A DNA stretch of 11,105 nucleotides from an uncultured Bacteroidales bacterium. Lineage in GTDB: Bacteria > Bacteroidota > Bacteroidia > Bacteroidales > Paludibacteraceae. Position numbers and translations under genes: made by a program. Below, in pieces: positions 1 to 6,228 of this stretch (position 1 is the stretch's first letter; every line of letters begins with the position of its first letter). The notes under the pieces are model-generated. The model was given only the letters and a program-made list of their open reading frames with translations. It was not told where the DNA came from and searched no databases. Location: contig CALGHE010000099.1 in assembly GCA_937915765.1 (NCBI GenBank), positions 1-11,105 on the forward strand, written 5' to 3'.

Positions 1-92
1 TTCTGTTTTCTGATGCTTAACAAAATATTTTAGAAAAATTTAAACAGCTTCTTAAAACTTTTCATATCCACGTTTTTTTATTGTCAACAGTG

Positions 93-122
93 CAAATATA
101 TTAATATTTTTCACAAAAGCAA
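93..122 (-). promoter_or_regulatory. Bacteroidota-type promoter firing left, out of the window
   Basis: Read on the minus strand there is a TATATTTG box (93-100), a match to TAnnTTTG, with TTG 19 bp upstream (120-122). It lies just past the stop of the double TonB-domain gene and points left. The first downstream ATG (63-65) opens only an 11-codon frame, MKSFKKLFKFF, that stops at 30-32. The served gene is therefore either this short leader, a frameshifted gene, or one starting left of the window. Confidence 0.5.
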
Positions 123-134
123 GTCTCGCTCAAA

Positions 135-830
135 CTATGGCAACACTTTTTTATTTGTCTGAACATCTGTTATTCTAAAAGAAATCGGAAGCGTATATTT
201 CGTCCTGACCGGCTTGCCTCTATACTCCGCCGGTTTCCACCTAGGCATCAGTTTCACGACACGCACCGCCTCTGCGTCGAGCGACGGATGCACGCTCCTA
301 AGCACCTCAACATCAGAAATAGAGCCATCTTTCTCCACTACAAAAACCACTATCACACGGCCCTGAACTCCATTACTAACCGCATCTTCAGGATATTTGA
401 TGTTCTCTCTCAAAAACTTAAACATTTCTTCATTGCCACCTACAAATTCAGCCATCTTCTCCGCCCTCCATACAACTCCTATGTCCATGAAGTCAAAAGA
501 AATAGGACAAGAGACCCGCGAACGCACAGGCTTGCCATTCTTTTGCAACGGAGTCCATTTAGGCATACGACTTAACACACGAGCCACCTCCGCATCAAGT
601 TTCGGATGCAATCCTTTGACAATCTTAACGTCTGATACAGAACCATCTTTATCCACTACAAAATTCACAAGCACATCGCCCTGAATTTCGCCTATTCCTG
701 CCAGATTTTCCAAAACAAGACGCTGTTTCACATATTTCGCCAATCCGTCAAAGTCGTCCTTTTCATGATTCGAAGCAAACGTTCCAACTGACGTTAACAT
801 CAGAAGCAAAAAAAATTCAAATTTCTTCAT
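135..830 (-). CDS. Exported protein with two TonB C-terminal domains
   Basis: The protein has 231 residues from the ATG at 830. An in-frame GTG at 869 would add 13 residues ahead of what is clearly a signal peptide (MKKFEFFLLLMLTSVGTFAS), so the ATG is preferred. Two TonB C-terminal domains follow, at about residues 31-114 and 129-220. Each has the family pattern: G-V/I hydrophobic strand, V-x-KDGS-V/I-SDV, HP-x-LDAE, V-x-x-MP-x-W-x-P, then GKPVR and a final strand. TonB C-terminal domains in energy transducers contact the TonB box of outer-membrane receptors. This protein lacks a proline-rich periplasmic spacer and may lack a lasting membrane anchor, so it is a TonB-domain protein of the type common in Bacteroidota rather than a classical TonB. 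The upstream neighbour (919-1365) is a one-domain paralogue 88 bp away on the same strand, probably co-transcribed. Family assignment is firm; the partner is unknown. Confidence 0.85.
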   Translation of the reverse strand: MKKFEFFLLLMLTSVGTFASNHEKDDFDGLAKYVKQRLVLENLAGIGEIQGDVLVNFVVDKDGSVSDVKIVKGLHPKLDAEVARVLSRMPKWTPLQKNGKPVRSRVSCPISFDFMDIGVVWRAEKMAEFVGGNEEMFKFLRENIKYPEDAVSNGVQGRVIVVFVVEKDGSISDVEVLRSVHPSLDAEAVRVVKLMPRWKPAEYRGKPVRTKYTLPISFRITDVQTNKKVLP

Positions 831-918
831 AACAGAAAATCTTTTACAGCAACCTCTATTAGAAATCACAAAACGTAACTTTGCAGAAGTTGCCTAAATT
901 AGTCCAACAAAAAAACAA

Positions 919-1365
919 TCACTCAGACACCATTTCTGACATCTTTAATGGTTTAAAAACGAACGGCAAAGTGAACATCGAACGGACTGGCTTCCCTCGC
1001 TCAGTTGCCGGAGTCCACTTCCCCGACATCAGTTTCACCACACGCACCGACTCTGCGTCGAGCGACGGATGCACGCTCCTAACCACCTCAACATCAGAAA
1101 TAGAGCCGTCTTTCTCCACTACAAACTTCACATACACACGGCCATGAATATTAGCACCTTTTTCATTTGCCTGCAACACATCTTCAGGGTATTTGACGTT
1201 TTCGCTCAGAAACTTAATCATTTCTTCATTGCCACCTATAAACTCAGCCTTCTTAGCAACAACTATAACTAGCTCCTCTTCTGCTGCGGACAAATTACCG
1301 TCACAAAAAAATACCGCAATAAGAGCCACTACCACCGATACAAAACCAAATCTCCTTAATTTCAT
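919..1365 (-). CDS. Exported protein with one TonB C-terminal domain
   Basis: The protein has 148 residues. A basic N-terminus and hydrophobic stretch (residues 3-20) form a signal peptide, with likely cleavage near LSA-A (25-28). A single TonB C-terminal domain spans about residues 41-137 (GGNEEM, KYPEDV, KDGSISDVEV, HPSLDAESVRVV, GKPVRS). The domain closely matches the second domain of the downstream paralogue at both protein and DNA level, so one arose by duplication from the other. An insertion (QANEKGANI, about 65-73) and an extra SGK for P near residue 114 distinguish it. There is no proline-rich spacer, so a role as a stand-alone energy transducer is doubtful. A strong promoter lies 30-60 bp upstream. 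It is likely the first gene of a two-gene leftward unit. Confidence 0.85.
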   Translation of the reverse strand: MKLRRFGFVSVVVALIAVFFCDGNLSAAEEELVIVVAKKAEFIGGNEEMIKFLSENVKYPEDVLQANEKGANIHGRVYVKFVVEKDGSISDVEVVRSVHPSLDAESVRVVKLMSGKWTPATERGKPVRSMFTLPFVFKPLKMSEMVSE

Positions 1366-1394
1366 AAAATTCCATTTTAAAATTCATAATAAGA

Positions 1395-1426
1395 CAAATA
1401 TATACAAACATTTTAATAAAAGCAAA
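1395..1426 (-). promoter_or_regulatory. Promoter of the TonB-domain gene pair
   Basis: On the minus strand TTTG (1423-1426) is followed after exactly 20 bp by TATATTTG (1395-1402), a full match to the Bacteroidota -33/-7 consensus. The ATG of the single-domain TonB gene is 30 bp further on, which leaves a short leader. Confidence 0.75.
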
Positions 1427-1459
1427 GGAAAGTTCCATGCAAATATTTTGATTCTTTCA

Positions 1460-1666
1460 TTAAAGATTCACATCCGAAACCGGCTGCTCTCTATTATCGT
1501 CAAAAGGCTCATCCGGAAAGAAAGACTTTACAGAACAGTTAAAAATGACGGCAAGTTCATTTTATGAAGAGTGGTCGCCTTTCATAAATCGCCAACCATC
1601 GGCTGGCAATTTGAAATCGTCAGACTCAGTTAGCGAATTAGAACTTGACGAAAACCTCCTGCTCAT
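1460..1666 (-). pseudogene. Fragment of an unidentified protein, in-frame stop
   Basis: On the minus strand an ATG at 1666 opens a frame of 34 codons ending ADGWRFMKGDHSS at a TAA (1562-1564). The same frame continues at once with NELAVIFNCSVKSFFPDEP and runs to a TAA at 1460-1462, ending QPVSDVNL. The second half has protein-like composition, and ELAVIFNCSVKSFF resembles the last helix of XRE-type helix-turn-helix regulators, but no recognition-helix region is present. I read this as a degraded gene tail; the family guess is weak. The opposite strand is also open over most of this span (1466-1670), so the coding strand is not certain. Confidence 0.3.
1586..1612. repeat. Imperfect palindrome, copy 1
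   Basis: Twelve-base arms (1586-1597 and 1601-1612) around a 3-base centre pair at 10 of 12 positions. The core is CGCCAACC-ATC-GGCTGGC, followed by AATTTGAAAT. It is a diverged version of the palindrome at 1664-1702, in the same orientation and about 80 bp away. Confidence 0.5.
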
Positions 1667-1702
1667 TTAAATTCGCCAGCCAGTGGCTGACGAATTTAAA
1701 TG
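1664..1702. repeat. 39-bp near-perfect palindrome, copy 2
   Basis: Arms of 19 bases around a single central G pair at 18 of 19 positions. The arm reads CATTTAAATTCG, then C, then CAGCCA, with one C/A mismatch. It sits exactly where homology of the following YhcG-like remnant begins. It does not have a T-tract, so it is not an obvious terminator. A REP-like or MITE-end-like palindrome is the most likely description. Confidence 0.65.
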
Positions 1703-2041
1703 GTCTGACTTCTTTGCCATTGGCTTCAGTCATCATATTGAAATTATGGCAAAAGCAAAGACTTTAGATGCCCGGTTGTTTTACATACACGAATCTGCAA
1801 CACGATTCTGGAACAAGTACACTTTGAGAGATTATCTCAAAGCCGACTTATATAAACACAGAGGAACGCTTCCAAACAATTTCACATCTACAATTCCAAG
1901 TGCGCAACAAGCTTTAAAAGCTGTAAACACATTTAAAGATGAATATCTATTGGATTTCATCAACATAGAGCATCTAAAAATATGCCCGAACGATTCCGCA
2001 ATGCACTGCCCGACATTGAAAAGCTGAAAAAGTTGCTATAA
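1683..2041 (+). pseudogene. Remnant of a YhcG-type (DUF1016) PD-(D/E)XK nuclease
   Basis: From residue 12 the open frame (1683-2027, GTG start) reads as the N-terminal domain of DUF1016/YhcG nucleases: IGFSHHIEIMAKAKTLDARL, then FYIHESATRFW, LRDYLKADLYKH, TLPNNF and an ALKAVNTFKDEYLLDFINIE block. The family is normally about 330-370 residues, with the nuclease domain in the C-terminal half. Here homology breaks off after INIEHLK (near 1980). In another frame the DNA then reads MPERFRNALPDIEKLKKLL and stops at 2039-2041, which looks like the family's C-terminal tail. The simplest reading is an internal deletion of most of the gene, including the catalytic residues, that also shifted the frame. 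The palindrome at 1664-1702 has replaced the usual N-terminus. No intact product is expected. The N-terminal assignment is fairly sure; the tail assignment is inference. Confidence 0.65.
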
Positions 2042-2254
2042 TTGCCAAATAGTCTGCACCTCACACAATTCAGCCAGTGATTTTCAGCGCTCCATGCGTC
2101 AAGAATCTCTGGCTGTCTTACGCAAAAAGAACCGAGCGGATTCCTTTCATAAGCCGAGGCTATTCCGTCACTTTCGCTTCACTCAAAAAAAACAAATCGC
2201 CACATTCGGCACATTTCAAACCGCTTTAAATTTCCTACTATAAATTTAATTTTG
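2042..2254. other. Non-coding interval upstream of the ABC-F gene
   Basis: No convincing gene is seen here. A short open frame (2094-2243, 49 codons, very rich in K, R, F and H) is present but has no support as a protein. The DNA has the look of eroded material continuing from the nuclease remnant to its left. Confidence 0.4.
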
Positions 2255-2262
2255 TATCTTTG
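2232..2262 (+). promoter_or_regulatory. Promoter of the ABC-F gene
   Basis: TATCTTTG (2255-2262) matches the Bacteroidota -7 box TAnnTTTG and is followed by CAG, as is common. The -33 position 20 bp upstream (2232-2234) reads TTC and is only a partial match. The ATG is 23 bp downstream. Confidence 0.65.
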
Positions 2263-2285
2263 CAGAAATTTTTAACTGATTAATA

Positions 2286-3902
2286 ATGATTACAGCTACA
2301 GATATTGTTGTTCAATTCGGAAAGAGGATTCTGTTTCAGGACGTGAACCTCAAGTTTACAAGCGGAAACTGCTACGGTATAATCGGAGCCAACGGCGCAG
2401 GGAAGTCAACATTCCTAAAGGTCATCAGCGGCGAGCTGTCACCTACCAAAGGCTCTATCACAATCGCTCCGGGCGAGCGTCTTTCTGTCCTTAAACAGGA
2501 CCACTTCGAGTTTGACGAATGTACTGTAATTGAAACTGTGCTTCGCGGACACGAACCTTTGTGGAACGTGATGCAGGAGAAGGACGCGCTGTACGCCAAA
2601 GAAGACTTCTCTGACGCAGACGGAATACGCGCTTCTGAACTGGAAGAGAAATTTGCTGAGATGGACGGATGGAACGCAGAAAGTGATGCGGCCAACCTGC
2701 TCAGCGGCCTTGGCATAAAGGAGGACCTTCACTACAAACTGATGAAGGAACTCAGCGGTAAGGAGAAGGTGCGCGTGCTGCTTGCCCAGGCTCTTTTCGG
2801 AAAGCCGGACAACCTGCTTCTCGACGAGCCTACCAACGACCTCGACCTCGAAACGGTCACTTGGTTGGAAAACTATCTCTCTAATTTTGAAAACACGGTG
2901 CTTGTCGTTTCGCACGACCGTCACTTCCTTGACTCTGTCTGCACCCACACTGTGGACATTGACTACGGCAAGATTTCTCAGTTCGCCGGAAACTACAGCT
3001 TCTGGTACGAGTCAAGCCAGCTTGCTCTGCGCCAGCAGGCTCAGCAGAACAAGAAGGCGGAAGAGAAACGCAAGGAACTCATGGAGTTCATCTCCCGATT
3101 CAGCGCTAACGTGGCTAAGTCTAAGCAGACTACAAGCCGCAAAAAGATGCTCGAAAAACTTAATATTGAGGAGATTCAGCCTTCTACTCGCAAATATCCG
3201 GGTATCATATTCACTCCAGACCGCGAGCCAGGCAACCGCATTATCGAGGTTAAAGGTCTGACTCACAGCATTGAGGGCGACTTGCTTTTCAAGGACGTGA
3301 ACTTCAACGTTGAAAAGGACGACAAGATTGCGTTCATCTCTAAAGACCCGCGCGCCATGACTGCGTTCTTCGAAATCATAAACGGAAACATGAAGGCGGA
3401 CGCCGGAACTTACGAATGGGGCGTGACAATCACTCCGGCTTACTTGCCGCTCGACAACACAAACTTCTTCAACACAGACCTCAATCTGGTTGAATGGCTC
3501 GGACAGTTCTCGCCGGACACAAGCGAATCGTTCGTGCGCGGATACCTCGGCAGAATGCTCTTCTCCGGCGAAGAGATTTACAAAAAGGCAAGCGTGCTTT
3601 CGGGTGGAGAAAAAATGCGCTGCATGATTTCAAGAATGATGCTCAAGAACGCAAACTGTCTTGTGCTGGACTCGCCTACAAACCACCTCGACCTTGAGTC
3701 TATTCAGGCTTTCAACAACACCCTGAAGGCTTTCAAGGGCAACGTGCTGATGTCTTCTCACGACCATGAGTTCATTCAGACTGTCTGCAACCGTATCATC
3801 GAGCTTACTCCAAACGGAATCATCGACAAACGTATGGATTATGACGATTACATCACCGACGACAGCATCAAGGAACTGAAAGAAAAGATGTATAAAAGAT
3901 AA
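2286..3902 (+). CDS. ABC-F family ATPase, YbiT-like, one degenerate nucleotide site
   Basis: The protein has 538 residues and is a soluble twin-ATPase ABC-F protein without membrane segments. Members bind the ribosome and act in translation or antibiotic protection. Length and layout resemble E. coli YbiT (about 530 residues). Domain 1: Walker A GANGAGKST (34-42), signature LSGKEK (156-161), Walker B LLLDEP with D180-E181, H-loop SHDRH (H210). A basic linker at about 240-320 includes AEEKRKELMEF and KSKQTTSRKKM. Domain 2: the Walker A position reads FISKDPRAMTAFF (350-362) and lacks the G-x4-GK-S/T pattern; signature LSGGEKMR (438-445) is intact; Walker B is VLDSP (D462-S463), with serine in place of the catalytic glutamate; H492 is kept. 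Domain 1's signature also has K for the second G. All the lost motifs belong to one composite site. A promoter and a terminator flank the gene, so it is probably monocistronic. Confidence 0.9.
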   Translation: MITATDIVVQFGKRILFQDVNLKFTSGNCYGIIGANGAGKSTFLKVISGELSPTKGSITIAPGERLSVLKQDHFEFDECTVIETVLRGHEPLWNVMQEKDALYAKEDFSDADGIRASELEEKFAEMDGWNAESDAANLLSGLGIKEDLHYKLMKELSGKEKVRVLLAQALFGKPDNLLLDEPTNDLDLETVTWLENYLSNFENTVLVVSHDRHFLDSVCTHTVDIDYGKISQFAGNYSFWYESSQLALRQQAQQNKKAEEKRKELMEFISRFSANVAKSKQTTSRKKMLEKLNIEEIQPSTRKYPGIIFTPDREPGNRIIEVKGLTHSIEGDLLFKDVNFNVEKDDKIAFISKDPRAMTAFFEIINGNMKADAGTYEWGVTITPAYLPLDNTNFFNTDLNLVEWLGQFSPDTSESFVRGYLGRMLFSGEEIYKKASVLSGGEKMRCMISRMMLKNANCLVLDSPTNHLDLESIQAFNNTLKAFKGNVLMSSHDHEFIQTVCNRIIELTPNGIIDKRMDYDDYITDDSIKELKEKMYKR

Positions 3903-3914
3903 TATTCAAAAACG

Positions 3915-3956
3915 CAAATTTCGAAGTCGTTCCGCGGCTTCGGAATTTGTTTTTTT
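3915..3956 (+). terminator. Rho-independent terminator after the ABC-F gene
   Basis: Twelve-base arms CAAATTTCGAAG (3915-3926) and CTTCGGAATTTG (3938-3949), with one wobble pair, enclose an 11-base loop and are followed by seven T. A second, weaker hairpin follows (AGGACG at 3957-3962 with CGTCCT at 3992-3997, then TTTT). Confidence 0.85.
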
Positions 3957-4022
3957 AGGACGTTGGCGCAGCGCTTTTATGTGCTGGTCGTCGTCCTTTT
4001 CATTAACTAATTTTTTTGCAAG

Positions 4023-5042
4023 ATGAAAATTTTGAAATATTTGCAGTTGCTCCTTGTTGCCACAACGCTTTTCTCGTGCAGGGAGAAAAACAAGTTTTCT
4101 AATGTTGACCTAAGCGGCGTTGCTGTTGACACGTTCAAGTTTGAACGGCTCGACATCGACTACAGAGACATCGACACGAACAATGTAGCTGGTTCGCTCG
4201 CAACTCTCAAAGAGCGTTACGGCGATTATATCAACCTGTTTTCCTTGCATGTGCTGAATGTGGGACACATAGACTCTGTCTCGACCCATGCCATAATAAA
4301 GCAGTTCCTCTCTCACCCTGAATACAGAAAGATATTCATGGCTTGCGATTCTGTTTACAGCGACGGATTTGCAAAGGAGGAGAGCGAAATCACGTCTGCT
4401 TTCAGATATTTCAAATATTACTTTCCGGAGAAAAACATACCAAAGAGAATCATTGTGCAGATGTCAGGCTTCGGACAAAACACAGCTGTCACAAACGACG
4501 TGCTGGCCATCTCCCTGGATTATTACCTCGGAACTGAATATGACGCATACAAGTCGTACATGTACGAATATATGATACGGAACTGCACGCGCGAAAAGTT
4601 AGTTCCAAACATGATGTACGCATGGATTCAGACTGAGTTCACCAACCCTGTCCCTGCCCCGAAACTGATAGACGCGATGGTTTACGAAGGCAAACTGCAC
4701 TATCTGCTCGAAGTTATGCTTCCGGAGACTAAGAAAGAGGTCATAATGGGCTACACAAAAGAACAGTGGGACTGGTGCAAGGCTAACGAAAGCGCCATGT
4801 GGCATTTCATCGCAGAGAACAAACATCTTTACAGCACAGACCGTCTGGATGTCTCTAAATATACCGGAGTCGCTCCGAAAACAGCCTACTTCCCTGACGA
4901 GTCGCCAGACCGTACAGGAATATGGATAGGCTGGCAGATTGTGAAGGAATACATCAAAAACAATCCTGATGTGACGTTGGACAAACTGATGGAAACGGAC
5001 GCTCAGACTATCCTGTCCGGCTCCAGATATAACCCTAAATAA
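4023..5042 (+). CDS. gldB: GldB-like lipoprotein
   Basis: The protein has 339 residues. The N-terminus is a lipoprotein signal: MKILKYLQLLLVATTLFSC, lipobox LFSC with the lipidated cysteine at 19, then a charged start to the mature chain. The rest reads as the GldB family: RLDIDYRDID near residue 41, a central QMSGFGQN and AISLDYYLG region, and the conserved C-terminal PDRTGIWIGWQIVKEY (about 295-310) followed by DVTLDKLM. GldB was defined in gliding Flavobacterium as a lipoprotein needed for gliding. Bacteroidales carry homologues although they do not glide, so the role here is unknown. No zinc-protease HExxH motif is seen. miaA starts 9 bp after the stop, so the two are probably one operon. 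No clear promoter is visible in the 60 bp upstream. Confidence 0.8.
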   Translation: MKILKYLQLLLVATTLFSCREKNKFSNVDLSGVAVDTFKFERLDIDYRDIDTNNVAGSLATLKERYGDYINLFSLHVLNVGHIDSVSTHAIIKQFLSHPEYRKIFMACDSVYSDGFAKEESEITSAFRYFKYYFPEKNIPKRIIVQMSGFGQNTAVTNDVLAISLDYYLGTEYDAYKSYMYEYMIRNCTREKLVPNMMYAWIQTEFTNPVPAPKLIDAMVYEGKLHYLLEVMLPETKKEVIMGYTKEQWDWCKANESAMWHFIAENKHLYSTDRLDVSKYTGVAPKTAYFPDESPDRTGIWIGWQIVKEYIKNNPDVTLDKLMETDAQTILSGSRYNPK

Positions 5043-5051
5043 GGCAGCGAC

Positions 5052-5957
5052 GTGAAGAAGACTCTTGTCATACTCTTAGGACCGACGGGCGTGGGAAAGA
5101 CGGAGCTGTGCCTGTCCTTGGCTGAAGAGCTTAACACGGAGATTGTCTCGTGCGACTCAAGGCAGTTCTTCAGAGAACTGAAAATCGGGACGGCAGCCCC
5201 GACTGAGGCTCAGATGCAAAGGGTGAAGCACCACCTTGTAGGCAATCTCTCCATCTTCGACTATTACAGCTGCGGACGGTTTGAGATCGACGCTCTGAAG
5301 AAACTTGACGAACTGTTTCTGTCTAAAGATGTTGTGCTGATGACCGGAGGCTCGATGCTCTACATAGACGCAATCTGCAAGGGTATTGACGATATTCCGA
5401 ACGTTGACCAAGAGCTGCGCGACAGCCTGCACGAAAGGTACGCTAACGAAGGCATCGACAACATCCTGTCGGAACTGAAACTGCTGGACCCCGAATATTA
5501 CGACTTGGTGGACAAAAAGAACCATAAGCGAATCATTCACGCTCTTGAAATCTGTCTGACTTCGGGCAAGACATTTTCGTCTTTCAGAAAAGAGACTGCC
5601 AAGGCTCGACCTTTTGACATAATTAAAATAGGGCTTAATCTTCCGCGCGAAGAGCTGTACGACCGCATCAACAAGCGTGTGGACATCATGTTTGAAGAAG
5701 GTCTTCTGGAAGAGGCTAAAAAGTTCTATCCGCACAGAAACTTGAACTCGCTGAACACAGTGGGCTACAAAGAGCTGTTTGAGTATTTCGACGGCAACTG
5801 GGAGCTGGATTTTGCCAAAAACATGATAAAGCAGAACTCGCGCAGGTACGCAAAAAAACAGCTAACGTGGTTTAATCGCGACAAAGACATAAACTGGTTC
5901 AGGCCAGACCAGCAGAAGGAAATATTGTCGTTTCTGAAAAACAGGCTGAAGGATTGA
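5052..5957 (+). CDS. miaA: tRNA dimethylallyltransferase MiaA
   Basis: The protein has 301 residues, normal for the family. MiaA transfers the dimethylallyl group of DMAPP to N6 of A37 in tRNAs reading codons that start with U, giving i6A. The P-loop is GPTGVGKT (10-17). The substrate motif CDSRQFFRELKIGTAAPT begins at residue 34, with the general-base aspartate as D35. KHHLVG, GGSMLYIDA (from G99), and a C-terminal NTVGYKELFEYFDG plus QNSRRYAKKQLTWF motif complete the family set. The start is GTG at 5052; no ATG lies ahead of the P-loop, and this start gives the normal N-terminus MKKTLVILLGPTG. It follows gldB by 9 bp. Bacteroides genomes often carry two MiaA paralogues; this one looks like the second type, which is a recollection rather than a test. 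Confidence 0.95.
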   Translation: MKKTLVILLGPTGVGKTELCLSLAEELNTEIVSCDSRQFFRELKIGTAAPTEAQMQRVKHHLVGNLSIFDYYSCGRFEIDALKKLDELFLSKDVVLMTGGSMLYIDAICKGIDDIPNVDQELRDSLHERYANEGIDNILSELKLLDPEYYDLVDKKNHKRIIHALEICLTSGKTFSSFRKETAKARPFDIIKIGLNLPREELYDRINKRVDIMFEEGLLEEAKKFYPHRNLNSLNTVGYKELFEYFDGNWELDFAKNMIKQNSRRYAKKQLTWFNRDKDINWFRPDQQKEILSFLKNRLKD

Positions 5958-5992
5958 AAAGAGCTGAGAGATTATTCTCTCGGCTCTTTTTT
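5957..5992. terminator. Bidirectional terminator between miaA and the small membrane gene
   Basis: Fifteen-base arms (5957-5971 and 5976-5990, AAAAGAGC...GCTCTTTT, one wobble) enclose a 4-base loop TTAT. T-tracts lie on both sides, so it can end miaA from the left and the cysK unit from the right. The stem overlaps the last base of the miaA stop codon and the last codons and stop (5972-5974) of the minus-strand gene. Confidence 0.85.
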
Positions 5993-6202
5993 CTCTTGCT
6001 CGCCGGACGCTTTGTGACGATTCTGAATCTCTGTTTTTTTGCGCAGCAAGAACCACAAGACACAAAGCAGCACAGCCATGCCTCCTACCGTCAAAAGTAT
6101 CTGCTCTAACGAGGCTGTCCCTTTGATATAGCCAAAAACTGCCATAATCAGCGTGTATGCGGCAAGAGCTAACACAATAATTGCATTTTTACTCTTCTTC
6201 AT
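5972..6202 (-). CDS. Small two-helix inner-membrane protein, unknown function
   Basis: The protein has 76 residues. Two hydrophobic segments, about residues 6-26 (NAIIVLALAAYTLIMAVFGY) and 33-53 (EQILLTVGGMAVLLCVLWFLL), are joined by a short loop. A strongly charged tail (RKKTEIQNRHKASGEQEKKE) follows. The positive charges on the first residues and after the second helix suggest both ends are cytoplasmic. It follows cysK on the same strand after 26 bp and ends in the shared terminator, so it is probably the last gene of the cysK transcript. I do not recognise a family. Confidence 0.7.
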   Translation of the reverse strand: MKKSKNAIIVLALAAYTLIMAVFGYIKGTASLEQILLTVGGMAVLLCVLWFLLRKKTEIQNRHKASGEQEKKEPRE

Positions 6203-6228
6203 GAGGTACTTTTATATTTAATAGTTTG

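Noticed and set aside
831..869. GTG start extending the double TonB-domain protein by 13 residues
   Set aside because: It would place MISNRGCCKRFSV ahead of an evident signal peptide; the ATG at 830 gives a normal exported N-terminus.
876..883. TAACTTTG on the + strand as a promoter
   Set aside because: No -33 element at the right distance, and it would only drive antisense RNA into the TonB-domain gene at 919-1365.
1193..1567. 124-codon + strand frame
   Set aside because: It runs antisense through the start of the single TonB-domain gene and its promoter, and its composition (I, N, S, K, R) is that of shadow frames.
2094..2243. 49-codon open frame starting MRQESLAVLRKKNRADSF
   Set aside because: Extremely rich in K, R, F and H, with no promoter of its own and no family match that I recognise.
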